64,000 bases of DNA from Betaproteobacteria bacterium (GTDB lineage Bacteria > Pseudomonadota > Gammaproteobacteria > Burkholderiales > Casimicrobiaceae), in the NCBI GenBank assembly GCA_016717855.1, contig JADKEV010000003.1:186001-250000 (forward strand). Reading direction: 5' to 3'. Below are positions 27,864-36,456 of this stretch, piece by piece (the first letter of the stretch is position 1; each line of letters begins with the position of its first letter). The notes under the pieces were generated by a model. The model saw only the letters and a program-made list of their open reading frames with translations, ran no database searches and was not told where the DNA came from. The position numbers and the translations under genes are program-made.

Positions 27864-29159
27864 ATGCATGAGGACCACGCAGACACGCCTTCGGGGGGCG
27901 GCGGCAGCACCCCGAAAACGATTGCGGCCAGTGTCGCGCCTGCGTCCTGGCTTCTGCTCGCGCGCCTTTTTGTTCCCTTTGCGCTCGGCTATTTTCTGTC
28001 CTTGTTCTTTCGCGCCATCAATGCGGTCATCGCGCCGCAGCTCATGGCCGAGTTCGCGCTTACCGCCTCATCGATCGGATTGTTGACCGCTGTCTATTTC
28101 CTGGCCTTCGCCGGGATGCAGATCCCCATCGGCCTCATGGTTGACCGGTTCGGGCCGCGGCGCGTGCAGGCGGGGCTGCTCTTGGTGGCGGCCATCGGCG
28201 CCTTGCGCTTTTCGTCCGGAGCGACGCTCGAGGATTTGACCATCGCCCGCGGGCTCATCGGCGCGGGCGTTGCTGGCAGCCTCATGGTGAGCTTCAGTGC
28301 GTTCGTCATCTGGCTCCCGCCGGAGCGAGTGCCGGCAGTCAGCGGATTCCTGATGGCATTCGGCGGCCTCGGCGCATTTGCCGCCGGCGCGCCGACCGAA
28401 AGTTTCGTCGCGGGGGGCGGTGCCTGGCGCGATCTGTTCTTCGGGCTGGCTTTGGCCGCAGCCGTACTCGCGGGCGTCGTCCTCCTGACGGTCCCCGACC
28501 GTGCCGGACTGGGCAAGATCAACCTGCGGGATCTCCTGTCCGGCCTCGGCAGGATCTACGCCGATCGCGTGTTCTGGAAAGTGGCGCCGCTTTCCATCAC
28601 CGGGCTGGGAGCGGCGTTCGCGCTGCAGGGACTTTGGGCCGGCCCGTGGCTGATGCAGGTCGCGCACAGGGATTCGCATGCCGTGGGCATTCATCTTTCC
28701 GTGATGGCGGTCGCGCTGATCGCCGGGTCGGTCGCGTGCGGTCCCATGGTGGCCCTCGCCGCCAGGTTCGGGCTCAACTTGCTGCAATGCGTGGCTGTGC
28801 TCAGTTTCGTCTTCATCGCAGCGCTGGTGGGGCTGGTCCTGCAACTTACCGAATCGAGCATGCTGCTCTGGGCGACTGTCGGGTTTCTGACCAATCCGAT
28901 GTCGATGACCTATCTCGCCCTGTCCCACCGCTTCGATTCCAGCATGGCAGCGCGGGTGTCTACCGGGATCAACGCCCTGGTGCTCATAGGAAGCTTCCTG
29001 ATCCAGTGGATCGTGGGGCGCGTGATTGCGTTATGGGACCCGATCAGCCCCGGGGTTTACCCGGCCGAAGCCTTCCAGGTGAGCTTCGGCATCGTCCTGG
29101 GCTGCGTCGTGCTCGCCTGGCTCTGGTACGTTGGTTCGCTCGCATTGGAGCGCCGTTGA
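27864..29159 (+). CDS. MFS transporter
   Basis: Major facilitator superfamily permease, 431 aa, with about 12 hydrophobic helices starting near residue 32. The loop 2-3 signature is IGLMVDRFGPRRVQAG, and an FSAFVIWLPPERVPAVSG segment is in the fifth helix region. The hydrophilic N-terminus (about 30 residues, glycine-rich) is unusual and the true start could be later. It lies 34 nt after the oxidase gene and overlaps the IclR gene by 4 nt. It may be a second uptake or efflux route for the cluster's substrate or product. Confidence 0.82.
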   Translation: MHEDHADTPSGGGGSTPKTIAASVAPASWLLLARLFVPFALGYFLSLFFRAINAVIAPQLMAEFALTASSIGLLTAVYFLAFAGMQIPIGLMVDRFGPRRVQAGLLLVAAIGALRFSSGATLEDLTIARGLIGAGVAGSLMVSFSAFVIWLPPERVPAVSGFLMAFGGLGAFAAGAPTESFVAGGGAWRDLFFGLALAAAVLAGVVLLTVPDRAGLGKINLRDLLSGLGRIYADRVFWKVAPLSITGLGAAFALQGLWAGPWLMQVAHRDSHAVGIHLSVMAVALIAGSVACGPMVALAARFGLNLLQCVAVLSFVFIAALVGLVLQLTESSMLLWATVGFLTNPMSMTYLALSHRFDSSMAARVSTGINALVLIGSFLIQWIVGRVIALWDPISPGVYPAEAFQVSFGIVLGCVVLAWLWYVGSLALERR

Positions 29160-30079
29160 AACCGCGCCCGACTACAGCCGACGCCGCGCGCAGAACGCAG
29201 GCACGCTCCTCGCCGTTGTTCAATCAGTCGCTGGAGAAGGGCCTCGCAGTGCTCCTCGCGTTCAGCCCGCATAGCGAGAGCATGAACCTTGCGGATATCG
29301 CCGGGAAGTGCGGCATGAGCAAGAGCGCCGCGCAGCGTTTTGCCTATACCCTGGAGGTGCTCGGCTATCTGCGCAAGGACCCGGTAACCAGGCGCTATTC
29401 GCTCACCGTGGCAACGCTGGGGCTGGGCTATCGCTATCTGCTGGTGGACCGCATCGTCGAGCGCGCCAATCCGTTCCTGCTAGATCTGAACAGGGCCTGT
29501 GGCGAAACCGTCAATTTTTCCGAACCCAGTGGCACCGACATGGTGTACGTCGGGCGCTTTCCGACCAGCCGGACCACGCCGGTGCACATGCCGCTTGGGC
29601 GCTGCCTGCCGATGTACTGCACTTCCTCCGGGCGCGCGTATCTCTCGCTGCTGCAGCCGAGCGAGCGCCTGGCGCTGCTCGAAGCATCCGATCGGATCGC
29701 CTACACCCCCTCGACGATCACGGAGATTCCGAAACTGCTTGCGCTGTGCGCGGAGGCCGCGAAGCGCGGCTACGCATATTCGTCGTCCGAGTATTACCCG
29801 GGGGACCTCAACGTCGCTGCGGCCGTCGTGGATGTGGCCGGACTCCCGCTGGGCGCCGTCAACATTTCGGCGCCCTCGACGCGCTGGACGCTGGCGCGCG
29901 TGAAGAGCGAATTGGCGCCGCTGGCAATCGAGACTGCACGCCTGATGTCGACCCGACAGCCGGATCTGGCGCAACTCGCGCCGTTCTCGCTGGGATCGGG
30001 CAAGGCGGCCCCCACACGGAACATGGCCGGGCGTATGGCGAAGCGGGCGCGCGGGCCGGGGCGCGCCCGGAAGGCCTAG
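29156..30079 (+). CDS. IclR family transcriptional regulator
   Basis: IclR-type regulator, 307 aa. An N-terminal winged helix-turn-helix (FNQSLEKGLAVLLAF, then NLADIAGKCGMSKSAAQRFAYTLEVLGYLRKD) is followed by an effector-binding domain (TDMVYVGRFPTSRT, GRCLPMYCTSSGRAYLSLL). The C-terminal tail is basic (RMAKRARGPGRARKA). The TTG start at 29156 overlaps the MFS stop by 4 nt, which ties it to the transporter message. As the last gene of the hydantoinase cluster it is the likely controller, and the palindrome at 19660-19678 is a candidate site. Confidence 0.85.
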   Translation: MKPRPTTADAARRTQARSSPLFNQSLEKGLAVLLAFSPHSESMNLADIAGKCGMSKSAAQRFAYTLEVLGYLRKDPVTRRYSLTVATLGLGYRYLLVDRIVERANPFLLDLNRACGETVNFSEPSGTDMVYVGRFPTSRTTPVHMPLGRCLPMYCTSSGRAYLSLLQPSERLALLEASDRIAYTPSTITEIPKLLALCAEAAKRGYAYSSSEYYPGDLNVAAAVVDVAGLPLGAVNISAPSTRWTLARVKSELAPLAIETARLMSTRQPDLAQLAPFSLGSGKAAPTRNMAGRMAKRARGPGRARKA

Positions 30080-30273
30080 CGGAGGCTGTACTCGAGCCCG
30101 TCATCCTATACCCGCGCGGAACTGCATGGGCAGTGCGACTGCAGAATCGCCAGGCTTGATTCAGCACAAATGACCGCAAGCGGGAACCTGCCATGCTGCC
30201 TGCATCCCGCCGTGCAGCGCGGAGGGCGTTTGGATGATCGACGTTCGGCGCTGCGCGACCCGGCCGACTGATC

Positions 30274-31755
30274 ATGAGAGCCTCGCACACTCGCATCGCC
30301 CGTATCGCACTGGCCTTTGTCGTGGCCATTGGCGCGGGCGTCCTCACCAATGCGGTGGCGTCGCCACCGTCCGCGCGCGCGGGCGGGGTCCTGCCGATGA
30401 AGCGTCACGTCTCGACGCAGCCGGCGTTCGTGCTGTTCAAGCCCGACGGCTGGAAGGTGGGATACGAGGGCGCCGGCGGCACGTTGCGCATCACCGTCAG
30501 CGACGCCGCCGGCACGAGCCGCGCCGAAACCGCCTTCGCGCCCAATCCTCAGGGCCGCTACAACACGCTCTCGTTCATGTCCGACAAGCTGGGCGAGATC
30601 CGGTCGCGCTATCGCGATCTCGCGGTCGGCGGGGTCGCTGTCTGCCGCGACACGGCGGTCTCGTGCGCGGTGGCCACGCTCAGCTTCACGGCGGATGGCG
30701 TGCCCATGCGCGGCCGTTACTACTTTCACGCCGACCCGCAAATCGTCAGCCTGCGCAGCTATATCGCGCCGGCAACGCAATTCGAGGCGCAGCGCGCGAC
30801 ATTGCTTGAGGTGCTCACCAACATCCGGGTCGCCGGCGCCAAGCCCCCGCTCGCGGTTCGCCTCGTCGAACGGCGCGCGACAGACGGCTCGCTGACGCTG
30901 AGCCTGCCCGCCGACTGGACTTTCCTGGCCCAGAAGGGAACCGTGCTCGCCGTGGCGCCCGGCGGAGTCTCCGGGTTCATTTTCACGGTCTTTGCGGTGA
31001 TGCCTTCGAACTATGGCGTCAGGCCGCCACCGGGCGTCATCATTTCGGGTTACCAGCCGCCGGCACAGTTCGCACCCAGGATCTTCGCGCAGTTCGGCAA
31101 CCGCAATATCCGCGTGCTCGGTGCCGCGGCCGATCCGGCGACCGCCGCCGACTGCCCGCGCCGCATCGGCAAGGGCTGCGACGCGGCGGACGTGCAACTG
31201 AGCTGGACCTCCCCCGAAGGCAACAACTGCGTGGGAAGTTTCAAGTTGCTCGATGCACATCCCGGCGTAACTGGTCAGTGGTTCTCGGTGATCGCCGGCG
31301 TGTGGGGGCCGGGCGGAGAGCTCGCGCGCCACCTGCCGCTGCTGGAGCGGATCGCCCGGTCATTCCGCATCAACGACGCCTACGCAGCGAAGTACATTCA
31401 GGACGGCCTCGTGCAACTGCGCGCGCAGGAGCGAAAAACGCGCAGCGCGATGCAGGGGCTCTACGACGCCATCGATGCCAACCAGGCGGCCTACGAGGAT
31501 CGCGCGGCCCGCAAGGCAGCGTCCGATGCGAAGGGCGACGATTACCGGCGCGGCAACAGTTACTGGATATCGGACCTCGAGGGCGGTAAAATCTACGCGA
31601 CCGATCCCTGGGGCACCGAGGACACGCGCACCGGCGCGCGCATCGAGGGCGCTCCGTACAACTACATTCACTTCGAAGGGCAGAATCCTGTTCATTCCTC
31701 GGAAAGCATGCGCGAGCTCAGCAGCTACGAAGTGCAGCAACTGGGCCGCCGCTGA
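30274..31755 (+). CDS. Secreted protein of unknown function
   Basis: I do not recognise a family. It is 493 aa with an N-terminal signal peptide (residues about 1-29, IARIALAFVVAIGAGVLTNAVAS). The centre is a globular region with paired cysteines (VCRDTAVSCAVA near 130; DCPRRIGKGCDAA near 290; NNCVGSF). A charged helical stretch (YIQDGLVQLRAQERKTRSAMQGLYDAIDANQAAYEDRAARKA) lies near residues 375-415. The C-terminal part contains SYWISDLEGGKIYATDPWGTED. It is probably periplasmic. It is followed after 48 nt by an ATP-grasp gene on the same strand. A promoter should lie in the 194-nt gap upstream. Confidence 0.65.
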   Translation: MRASHTRIARIALAFVVAIGAGVLTNAVASPPSARAGGVLPMKRHVSTQPAFVLFKPDGWKVGYEGAGGTLRITVSDAAGTSRAETAFAPNPQGRYNTLSFMSDKLGEIRSRYRDLAVGGVAVCRDTAVSCAVATLSFTADGVPMRGRYYFHADPQIVSLRSYIAPATQFEAQRATLLEVLTNIRVAGAKPPLAVRLVERRATDGSLTLSLPADWTFLAQKGTVLAVAPGGVSGFIFTVFAVMPSNYGVRPPPGVIISGYQPPAQFAPRIFAQFGNRNIRVLGAAADPATAADCPRRIGKGCDAADVQLSWTSPEGNNCVGSFKLLDAHPGVTGQWFSVIAGVWGPGGELARHLPLLERIARSFRINDAYAAKYIQDGLVQLRAQERKTRSAMQGLYDAIDANQAAYEDRAARKAASDAKGDDYRRGNSYWISDLEGGKIYATDPWGTEDTRTGARIEGAPYNYIHFEGQNPVHSSESMRELSSYEVQQLGRR

Positions 31756-31803
31756 TCTGGCCCGCGACGATGCCGGCAATGCCGGAACGTCCCGCCGGGT
31801 GCA

Positions 31804-32964
31804 ATGAACAACGCGATCCTGCTCGTCTCGACCGCGACCCAGTACATCGGCACCGCGCGCATTCCCGCGGCGCTGACCCATGCAGGCTTCGAGGTCTCGC
31901 TGCTGACGCCGCGGAATTCGCTGGCCGAGAAGAGCCGGTTCGTCCGCCGCTGCGACTTCATCCCCGACGACGCGTCGCCGATGGACTGGCTGGCGGCCTT
32001 CCAGCAGTCGGTGGCGGCGGTGTCGCCGCGCCTGGTGCTGCCCTGCGACGACAACTCGGTGCGGCTGTTGCAGGCGTTGATCCTCGCGCCACCGGTGGCC
32101 TTGCCGGTCGCGGCGCGATTCGCGCTCGGCTCGCTGGTGCGCGAGTCGCTGGGGGACCCCAAACACTACGTGACCAGCGTCGACAAGGTGCTGCTCGCGC
32201 CCGCGGCGGAGGCCCTGGGCGTCCGGGTTCCGCCCCACCGCGTCGTGACCACCCTGGAGGACGCGCAAAAATTTGCCGCGACGCATGGGTACCCGGTCGT
32301 GCTCAAGCTCGGGCACGGCGCGGGCGGGCGCTGGGTGCGCATCGTGCCGGATCGCGGCGCGCTGGGGCTGGCGTTCGCGGAACTGCTGGCGGCGTCGCTG
32401 CCGCTCCTGGGCGAAGCCACCGCCCGGCAAGTGCTGGTGCAGAAACATATCGAGGGCAGCATCGTGCTGCAGTCGCTCGTCGCGTGGAAGGGCGAAGTGC
32501 TGGGCGGGTATGCGCGGGAGAAACTGATCGCGCATCCGCCGCCGATGGGGCCGTCCACCGTCTCGCGGACTTTCCACTGCCCGGAGGCGCGACTCTTCGC
32601 CGAGCGCCTCGCCGTCGGCTTCGGGATGAACGCGTTCTTCGGCGTCGAGTTCATCGCCGAGCGGCAGACCGGCGAGCTATACCTGCTCGAGATCAACCGG
32701 CGGATCACGCCCGGCACGCACGTGGGGACGCTGGTGGATGTCGATCTGTGCGCGGCGCTTCACGCGGCGCTCAATGGGTGCGCGCCGGCGGGGCGCAACG
32801 ACCTGGCCGAAGGCGAGGAGCATGTCCTCGCGCACTTCCCGCAGGAGTGGCTGCGCGACCCGCTGAGCCGCCATCTGCGCGAGTGCCGGCTGGACCTGCC
32901 GTGGGATGATCCGCAATTGTTCGAGGCGATGCTGGCGATGAGGCACGAAGAATGGGAAGTCTGA
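31804..32964 (+). CDS. ATP-grasp domain protein (carboxylate-amine/thiol ligase type)
   Basis: ATP-grasp enzyme, 386 aa. A pre-ATP-grasp Rossmann-like domain (MNNAILLVSTATQYIGTARIPAALTHAGFEVSLLTP) leads into the ATP-grasp fold. That fold has a nucleotide-binding strand and glycine loop (YPVVLKLGHGAGGRWVR), the hinge region VLVQKHIEGSIVL and the metal ligands in YLLEINRRITPGTH. Such enzymes join a carboxylate to an amine or thiol using ATP; the substrate is unknown. It resembles stand-alone ATP-grasp proteins rather than biotin carboxylase or D-Ala-D-Ala ligase. It overlaps the following Bug receptor gene by 13 nt. Confidence 0.78.
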   Translation: MNNAILLVSTATQYIGTARIPAALTHAGFEVSLLTPRNSLAEKSRFVRRCDFIPDDASPMDWLAAFQQSVAAVSPRLVLPCDDNSVRLLQALILAPPVALPVAARFALGSLVRESLGDPKHYVTSVDKVLLAPAAEALGVRVPPHRVVTTLEDAQKFAATHGYPVVLKLGHGAGGRWVRIVPDRGALGLAFAELLAASLPLLGEATARQVLVQKHIEGSIVLQSLVAWKGEVLGGYAREKLIAHPPPMGPSTVSRTFHCPEARLFAERLAVGFGMNAFFGVEFIAERQTGELYLLEINRRITPGTHVGTLVDVDLCAALHAALNGCAPAGRNDLAEGEEHVLAHFPQEWLRDPLSRHLRECRLDLPWDDPQLFEAMLAMRHEEWEV

Positions 32965-33962
32965 CTTTGGGAAATGAACAGCGCCGACGGCCGCGCTGGC
33001 TGCTCTGCGGCTTGGCGATCCTTGCTGCGCTGGCGTGGCGCGCCGCCCCCGCGCAGGACGCGGAGCCGTACCCGAACCGGCCGCTGCGCGTGCTGGTGCC
33101 GTTCGCGGCGGGCAGCGGCGGCGACTTCATTGCGCGCCTCGTCGGCTCCAGGCTGTCCCCGGGCATCGGCCAGCCGGTGGTCATCGAGAATCGCCCCGGC
33201 GCCGCCGGCAACATCGCGATGGAAATCGCGGCGAAAGCGGCGCCCGACGGTTACACGCTGGTCCTCGGGAACTCCGGCACCAACACGGTCAACCCCAGCC
33301 TGTATCGCAAGTTGCCGTTCGATCCGATCCGCTCATTCGCGCCGGTCATCAAGCTGACGACGGTGCCCAGCGTCATCATCGCGGGCCCCTTGTCACCGGT
33401 GCACACGCTGGAGGAACTCGTCGCGCATGCCCGCCGCGAGCCGGGGAAGCTCGACTACGCGACGGTGGGCGTGGGGCTGAGCTCGCATCTGGCGATGGCC
33501 ATGTTCTCCGGGCGCGCCGGCATCGAGCTCACGCACATTCCCTACGGGACCGGCGGCGTGCTCAAGGCTGTCCTGGCCGGCGACGTGCCGCTGGCGTGCG
33601 CCGCGTTCGAGGTGGTCAGGGCCAACCTGGCGGGCGGCCGCCTGCAAGCGCTGGCCGTCACCAGCGAACGCCGAATTCCTTCCTTGCCCGACACGCCGAC
33701 CGTCGCGGAGGCGGGTTATCCCGGCTTCAGTCTGGTATCGTGGTACGGCATCCTTGCGCCGTACGGGACGCCGCAGAAAATCGTCGATCGCCTGAATGCG
33801 GAATTGCTGCGCATCGTCCGCGATCCGGAGGTCGCGCGGCAGATTACCGACGCGGGCCAGATCGTCGTCGGCGGGACAGCCGAAGAGTTCGCCGCCGACA
33901 TCAAGGCCGGCCTCGAGCGGGGGCGGCAGATCGTCGAAACGCTGAAGCTCCGCGTCGACTGA
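32952..33962 (+). CDS. Bug-family tripartite tricarboxylate transporter receptor
   Basis: Periplasmic substrate-binding protein of the Bug/TctC family, 336 aa, greatly expanded in Burkholderiales. The signal sequence (residues about 1-34) ends near APAQDAEPYP. The family core is PNRPLRVLVPFAAGSGGDFIARLV, NRPGAAGNIAMEIAAKAAPDGYTLVLGN and LPFDPIRSFAPV. It starts inside the 3' end of the ATP-grasp gene. No TctA/TctB membrane partners are nearby, which is typical of orphan Bug receptors. Ligands are usually carboxylates; this one's ligand is unknown. Confidence 0.88.
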   Translation: MGSLTLGNEQRRRPRWLLCGLAILAALAWRAAPAQDAEPYPNRPLRVLVPFAAGSGGDFIARLVGSRLSPGIGQPVVIENRPGAAGNIAMEIAAKAAPDGYTLVLGNSGTNTVNPSLYRKLPFDPIRSFAPVIKLTTVPSVIIAGPLSPVHTLEELVAHARREPGKLDYATVGVGLSSHLAMAMFSGRAGIELTHIPYGTGGVLKAVLAGDVPLACAAFEVVRANLAGGRLQALAVTSERRIPSLPDTPTVAEAGYPGFSLVSWYGILAPYGTPQKIVDRLNAELLRIVRDPEVARQITDAGQIVVGGTAEEFAADIKAGLERGRQIVETLKLRVD

Positions 33963-34003
33963 GGATCAAATCGGGGTCAAAGTCAGCTTCGCAGGATGGC
34001 CTC

Positions 34004-34174
34004 GTAGGATGGGTGGAGCGCAGCGATACCCATCTTGCTCGTTCGGGCACGACTGTTCGCGTGCGCCAAAGGGAGAATCACACCACCACACCGGTTCGGG
34101 ACAATGCAACGAGATGGGTATCGCTACGCTCCACCCACCATTGATGGGTATCGCGACGCTCCACCCATCCTACG
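34004..34174. repeat. REPIN-like inverted doublet (three REP copies)
   Basis: A forward copy at 34004-34034 and inverted copies at 34113-34139 and 34143-34174. The outer pair can form a long hairpin closing about 110 nt of unrelated sequence. It fills the gap between convergent genes (Bug receptor and SDR). Confidence 0.8.
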
Positions 34175-34201
34175 CAGCATGTCCGATTTCCACGATTTCC
34201 G

Positions 34202-34981
34202 TTACATCGTCACATTCACCGATCCGCCGTCGATCACCAGATTCTGGCCGACGATGAAGCCGGCGTCGCTGGCGCAGAGGAACGCGCAGGCTTTGCCGAA
34301 CTCTTCCGGCGTGCCGAAGCGCCCGGCGGGATTCTCGGCGGTGCGCGCGGCGAGGAATGTGGCGTAGTCCTGGCCCGCCTTTGCGGCGAGCCTGGTGATG
34401 CCGTCGATCTGGCGGTCGGTGAGGAACGGGCCCGGCAGCAGGTTGTTGATCGCGACGTTGTGCTTTGCCACCTGCCGCGCGAGGCCCGCGACGAAGCCGG
34501 TCAGTCCCGCGCGCGCGCCGTTCGACAGCCCCAGGTGCGGCAACGGTCCCTTGACCGAGCGCGAGGTGATGTTGACGATGCGCCCGAACTTGCGCGCGAT
34601 CATCCCGTCGACGACGGCCTTGATCAGCATGATGGGCGCGATCATGTTGTCGTTGACGGCCTTCTGCCAGGTGGCCTCGTCCCAGTCGCGAAAGTCGCCG
34701 ATCGGCGGCCCGCCCGCGTTGTTGACCAGGATGTCGGGCGCCGGGCACGCGGCCAGCACCGCGGCGCGCCCCTCGGGCGAGGTGATGTCGGCGGCGATCG
34801 CAGTCACCCGCACGCCCGTCGCGCGGCGAATCTCCTCCGCGGTGGCGTTGAGCGCGTCCGCGCCGCGGGCGTTGATGACGAGATCGACGCCTTCGCCCGC
34901 CAACGCGAAGGCGCAGCCCTTGCCCAGTCCCTGGCTCGCCGCGCAGACGATCGCCTTCCTGCCCTTGATGCCGTAGTCCAT
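34202..34981 (-). CDS. SDR family oxidoreductase with atypical active site
   Basis: Short-chain dehydrogenase/reductase fold, 259 aa. The cofactor loop is CAASQGLGKG (residues about 13-22), the LVNNAGG motif is near 84, and the C-terminal part is typical (GRFGTPEEFGKACAFL, FIVGQNLVIDGG). The usual catalytic Tyr-x3-Lys is absent: the position reads LGLSNGARAGLTGF, with Ser and Arg where Tyr and Lys are expected. The catalytic Ser region NITSRSVKG is present. This variant occurs in a FabG-like subfamily as far as I recall, so it may be a genuine divergent branch. An amidohydrolase gene lies 85 nt upstream on the same strand. Confidence 0.85.
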   Translation of the reverse strand: MDYGIKGRKAIVCAASQGLGKGCAFALAGEGVDLVINARGADALNATAEEIRRATGVRVTAIAADITSPEGRAAVLAACPAPDILVNNAGGPPIGDFRDWDEATWQKAVNDNMIAPIMLIKAVVDGMIARKFGRIVNITSRSVKGPLPHLGLSNGARAGLTGFVAGLARQVAKHNVAINNLLPGPFLTDRQIDGITRLAAKAGQDYATFLAARTAENPAGRFGTPEEFGKACAFLCASDAGFIVGQNLVIDGGSVNVTM

Positions 34982-35066
34982 CGTTGCCTGCTCCTTGATT
35001 GTGGATACATCCGGCGCACCGGCGTCGCGCGCCCGCGGCCGAGCGCTTGATTGCCCGGCCGCCGGT

Positions 35067-36350
35067 TCAGGCCGCGTCGCGCAGCCGCTCGGCGCCGGCC
35101 GGCGCCGGCGGCTTGTGGAAGACGCCGCCCTTCATGATCGCGAGCAGCCGGTTGCGGTCCTCGAGGATGGTGAGGTCGGCGAGCGGGTCGCCGTCGACCA
35201 GCAGCAGGTCGGCGAGATAGCCGTTGCGCACCAGTCCCAGTTCGTCGCCCATCCCCATGATCTCGCCGCCCCATTGCGTCGCGCCGACGATCGCTTCCAT
35301 CGGCGTGTAGCCCAGCAGCTCGACGAAGTACGTGAGGTCGCGCGCGTTGTTGCCGTGCGGATTCCACTTGAAGCCGTAGTCGCCGCCGGGCAGCACCTTC
35401 ACGCCGCGCTTCTTCAGCGCCTGCATCGCGGCGATCGTGCTCTGCAGGTCGGTCTCGATGCGCTTCTTCATCGCATCGGACGACGGCAGCCCGAACTTGC
35501 CGGCATCGCGCAGCCGCGTGATCGTGACCGACAGCGCGGGCGCGACAAAGATGCGGTCCTTGTGCGCCTCGAGCATGTCCAGCGCCTCCTCGTCGGCGTA
35601 GCTGGCGTGGTAGATGACGTCGACGCCGTGGCGCACGCACATCTTCACCGACTCGGCGCTGCGCGCATGGGCGGCGACGACGCGCTGGTGCCCGCGCGCC
35701 ACCTCGCAGACCGCGGCGACTTCGTCGTCGGTCATCAGCGTGCGCGCCGACGGCACCGCCGGCGTCGAGGTGTCGCCGGAGGGGACGATCTTGAGCACGT
35801 CGACGCCTTCGCGGCAGGCCTCGCGCGCCGCGCGGCGGAACTCGACCGGGCCGTCGCAGGGCAGCGTGAACATCGCCTCGCCCGGATCGAGATGCATCTG
35901 CCGCAGGTCGCCGACGCCGCCGGTCACCGTGAGTTGCACGCTCGCGGCGCGCAGCCGCGGTCCCGGATGCTCGCCGCGATCGATCGCGTTCCGCGTGACG
36001 ACGTCCAGGCGCGGCTTGGTCGCCGCCGCGCTGAAGCACGCGGTGTAGCCGGAGTCGAGATAGAGCTTCGCGTGCTTCAGCGTCAGCAGCAGGTGCTCCT
36101 CGACCGGCAGGCTGCTGAACGCGTCCGGGGTCGCCTGGTCGACGAACGACAGGTGCGTATGCGGCTCGATCAACCCGGGCATCAGCGTCGCGCCGCCGCA
36201 CTCGATCGTGCGCGCGTCGACGCGCGGCGGCAACTGGCCCGCGGGCGCGACCGCGGCGATGCGCGCGCCGTCGACCAGCACGTCGCCGCGGAAGGGCAGG
36301 GCGCCGCTGCCGTCCAGCACGGAGGCATTGCGAAACAGGAGTGTGCTCAT
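35067..36350 (-). CDS. Amidohydrolase family protein (imidazolonepropionase-like)
   Basis: Metal-dependent amidohydrolase, 427 aa, TIM-barrel type. The first metal site is PGLIEPHTHLSF (about residue 60). Later ligands are a His in VVAAHARSAES, a His in DVIYHASYADEEA, and an Asp in LPGGDYGFKWNPHG. The C-terminal strand is NGYLADLLLVDGDPLADL. It would hydrolyse a cyclic amide or peptide-like bond; the substrate is unknown. No signal peptide is seen. It lies upstream of the SDR on the minus strand, and the two may be co-transcribed. Confidence 0.85.
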   Translation of the reverse strand: MSTLLFRNASVLDGSGALPFRGDVLVDGARIAAVAPAGQLPPRVDARTIECGGATLMPGLIEPHTHLSFVDQATPDAFSSLPVEEHLLLTLKHAKLYLDSGYTACFSAAATKPRLDVVTRNAIDRGEHPGPRLRAASVQLTVTGGVGDLRQMHLDPGEAMFTLPCDGPVEFRRAAREACREGVDVLKIVPSGDTSTPAVPSARTLMTDDEVAAVCEVARGHQRVVAAHARSAESVKMCVRHGVDVIYHASYADEEALDMLEAHKDRIFVAPALSVTITRLRDAGKFGLPSSDAMKKRIETDLQSTIAAMQALKKRGVKVLPGGDYGFKWNPHGNNARDLTYFVELLGYTPMEAIVGATQWGGEIMGMGDELGLVRNGYLADLLLVDGDPLADLTILEDRNRLLAIMKGGVFHKPPAPAGAERLRDAA

Positions 36351-36456
36351 GGCGGATGGAAACCGGAATTGACTGCCGCCAGTATGTTTGAGCGCTTCGG
36401 CGCGGTCAATGCCGATGCTTGACGATGCTTGTCGTCGAACTGCCCGGATTCGGAGG

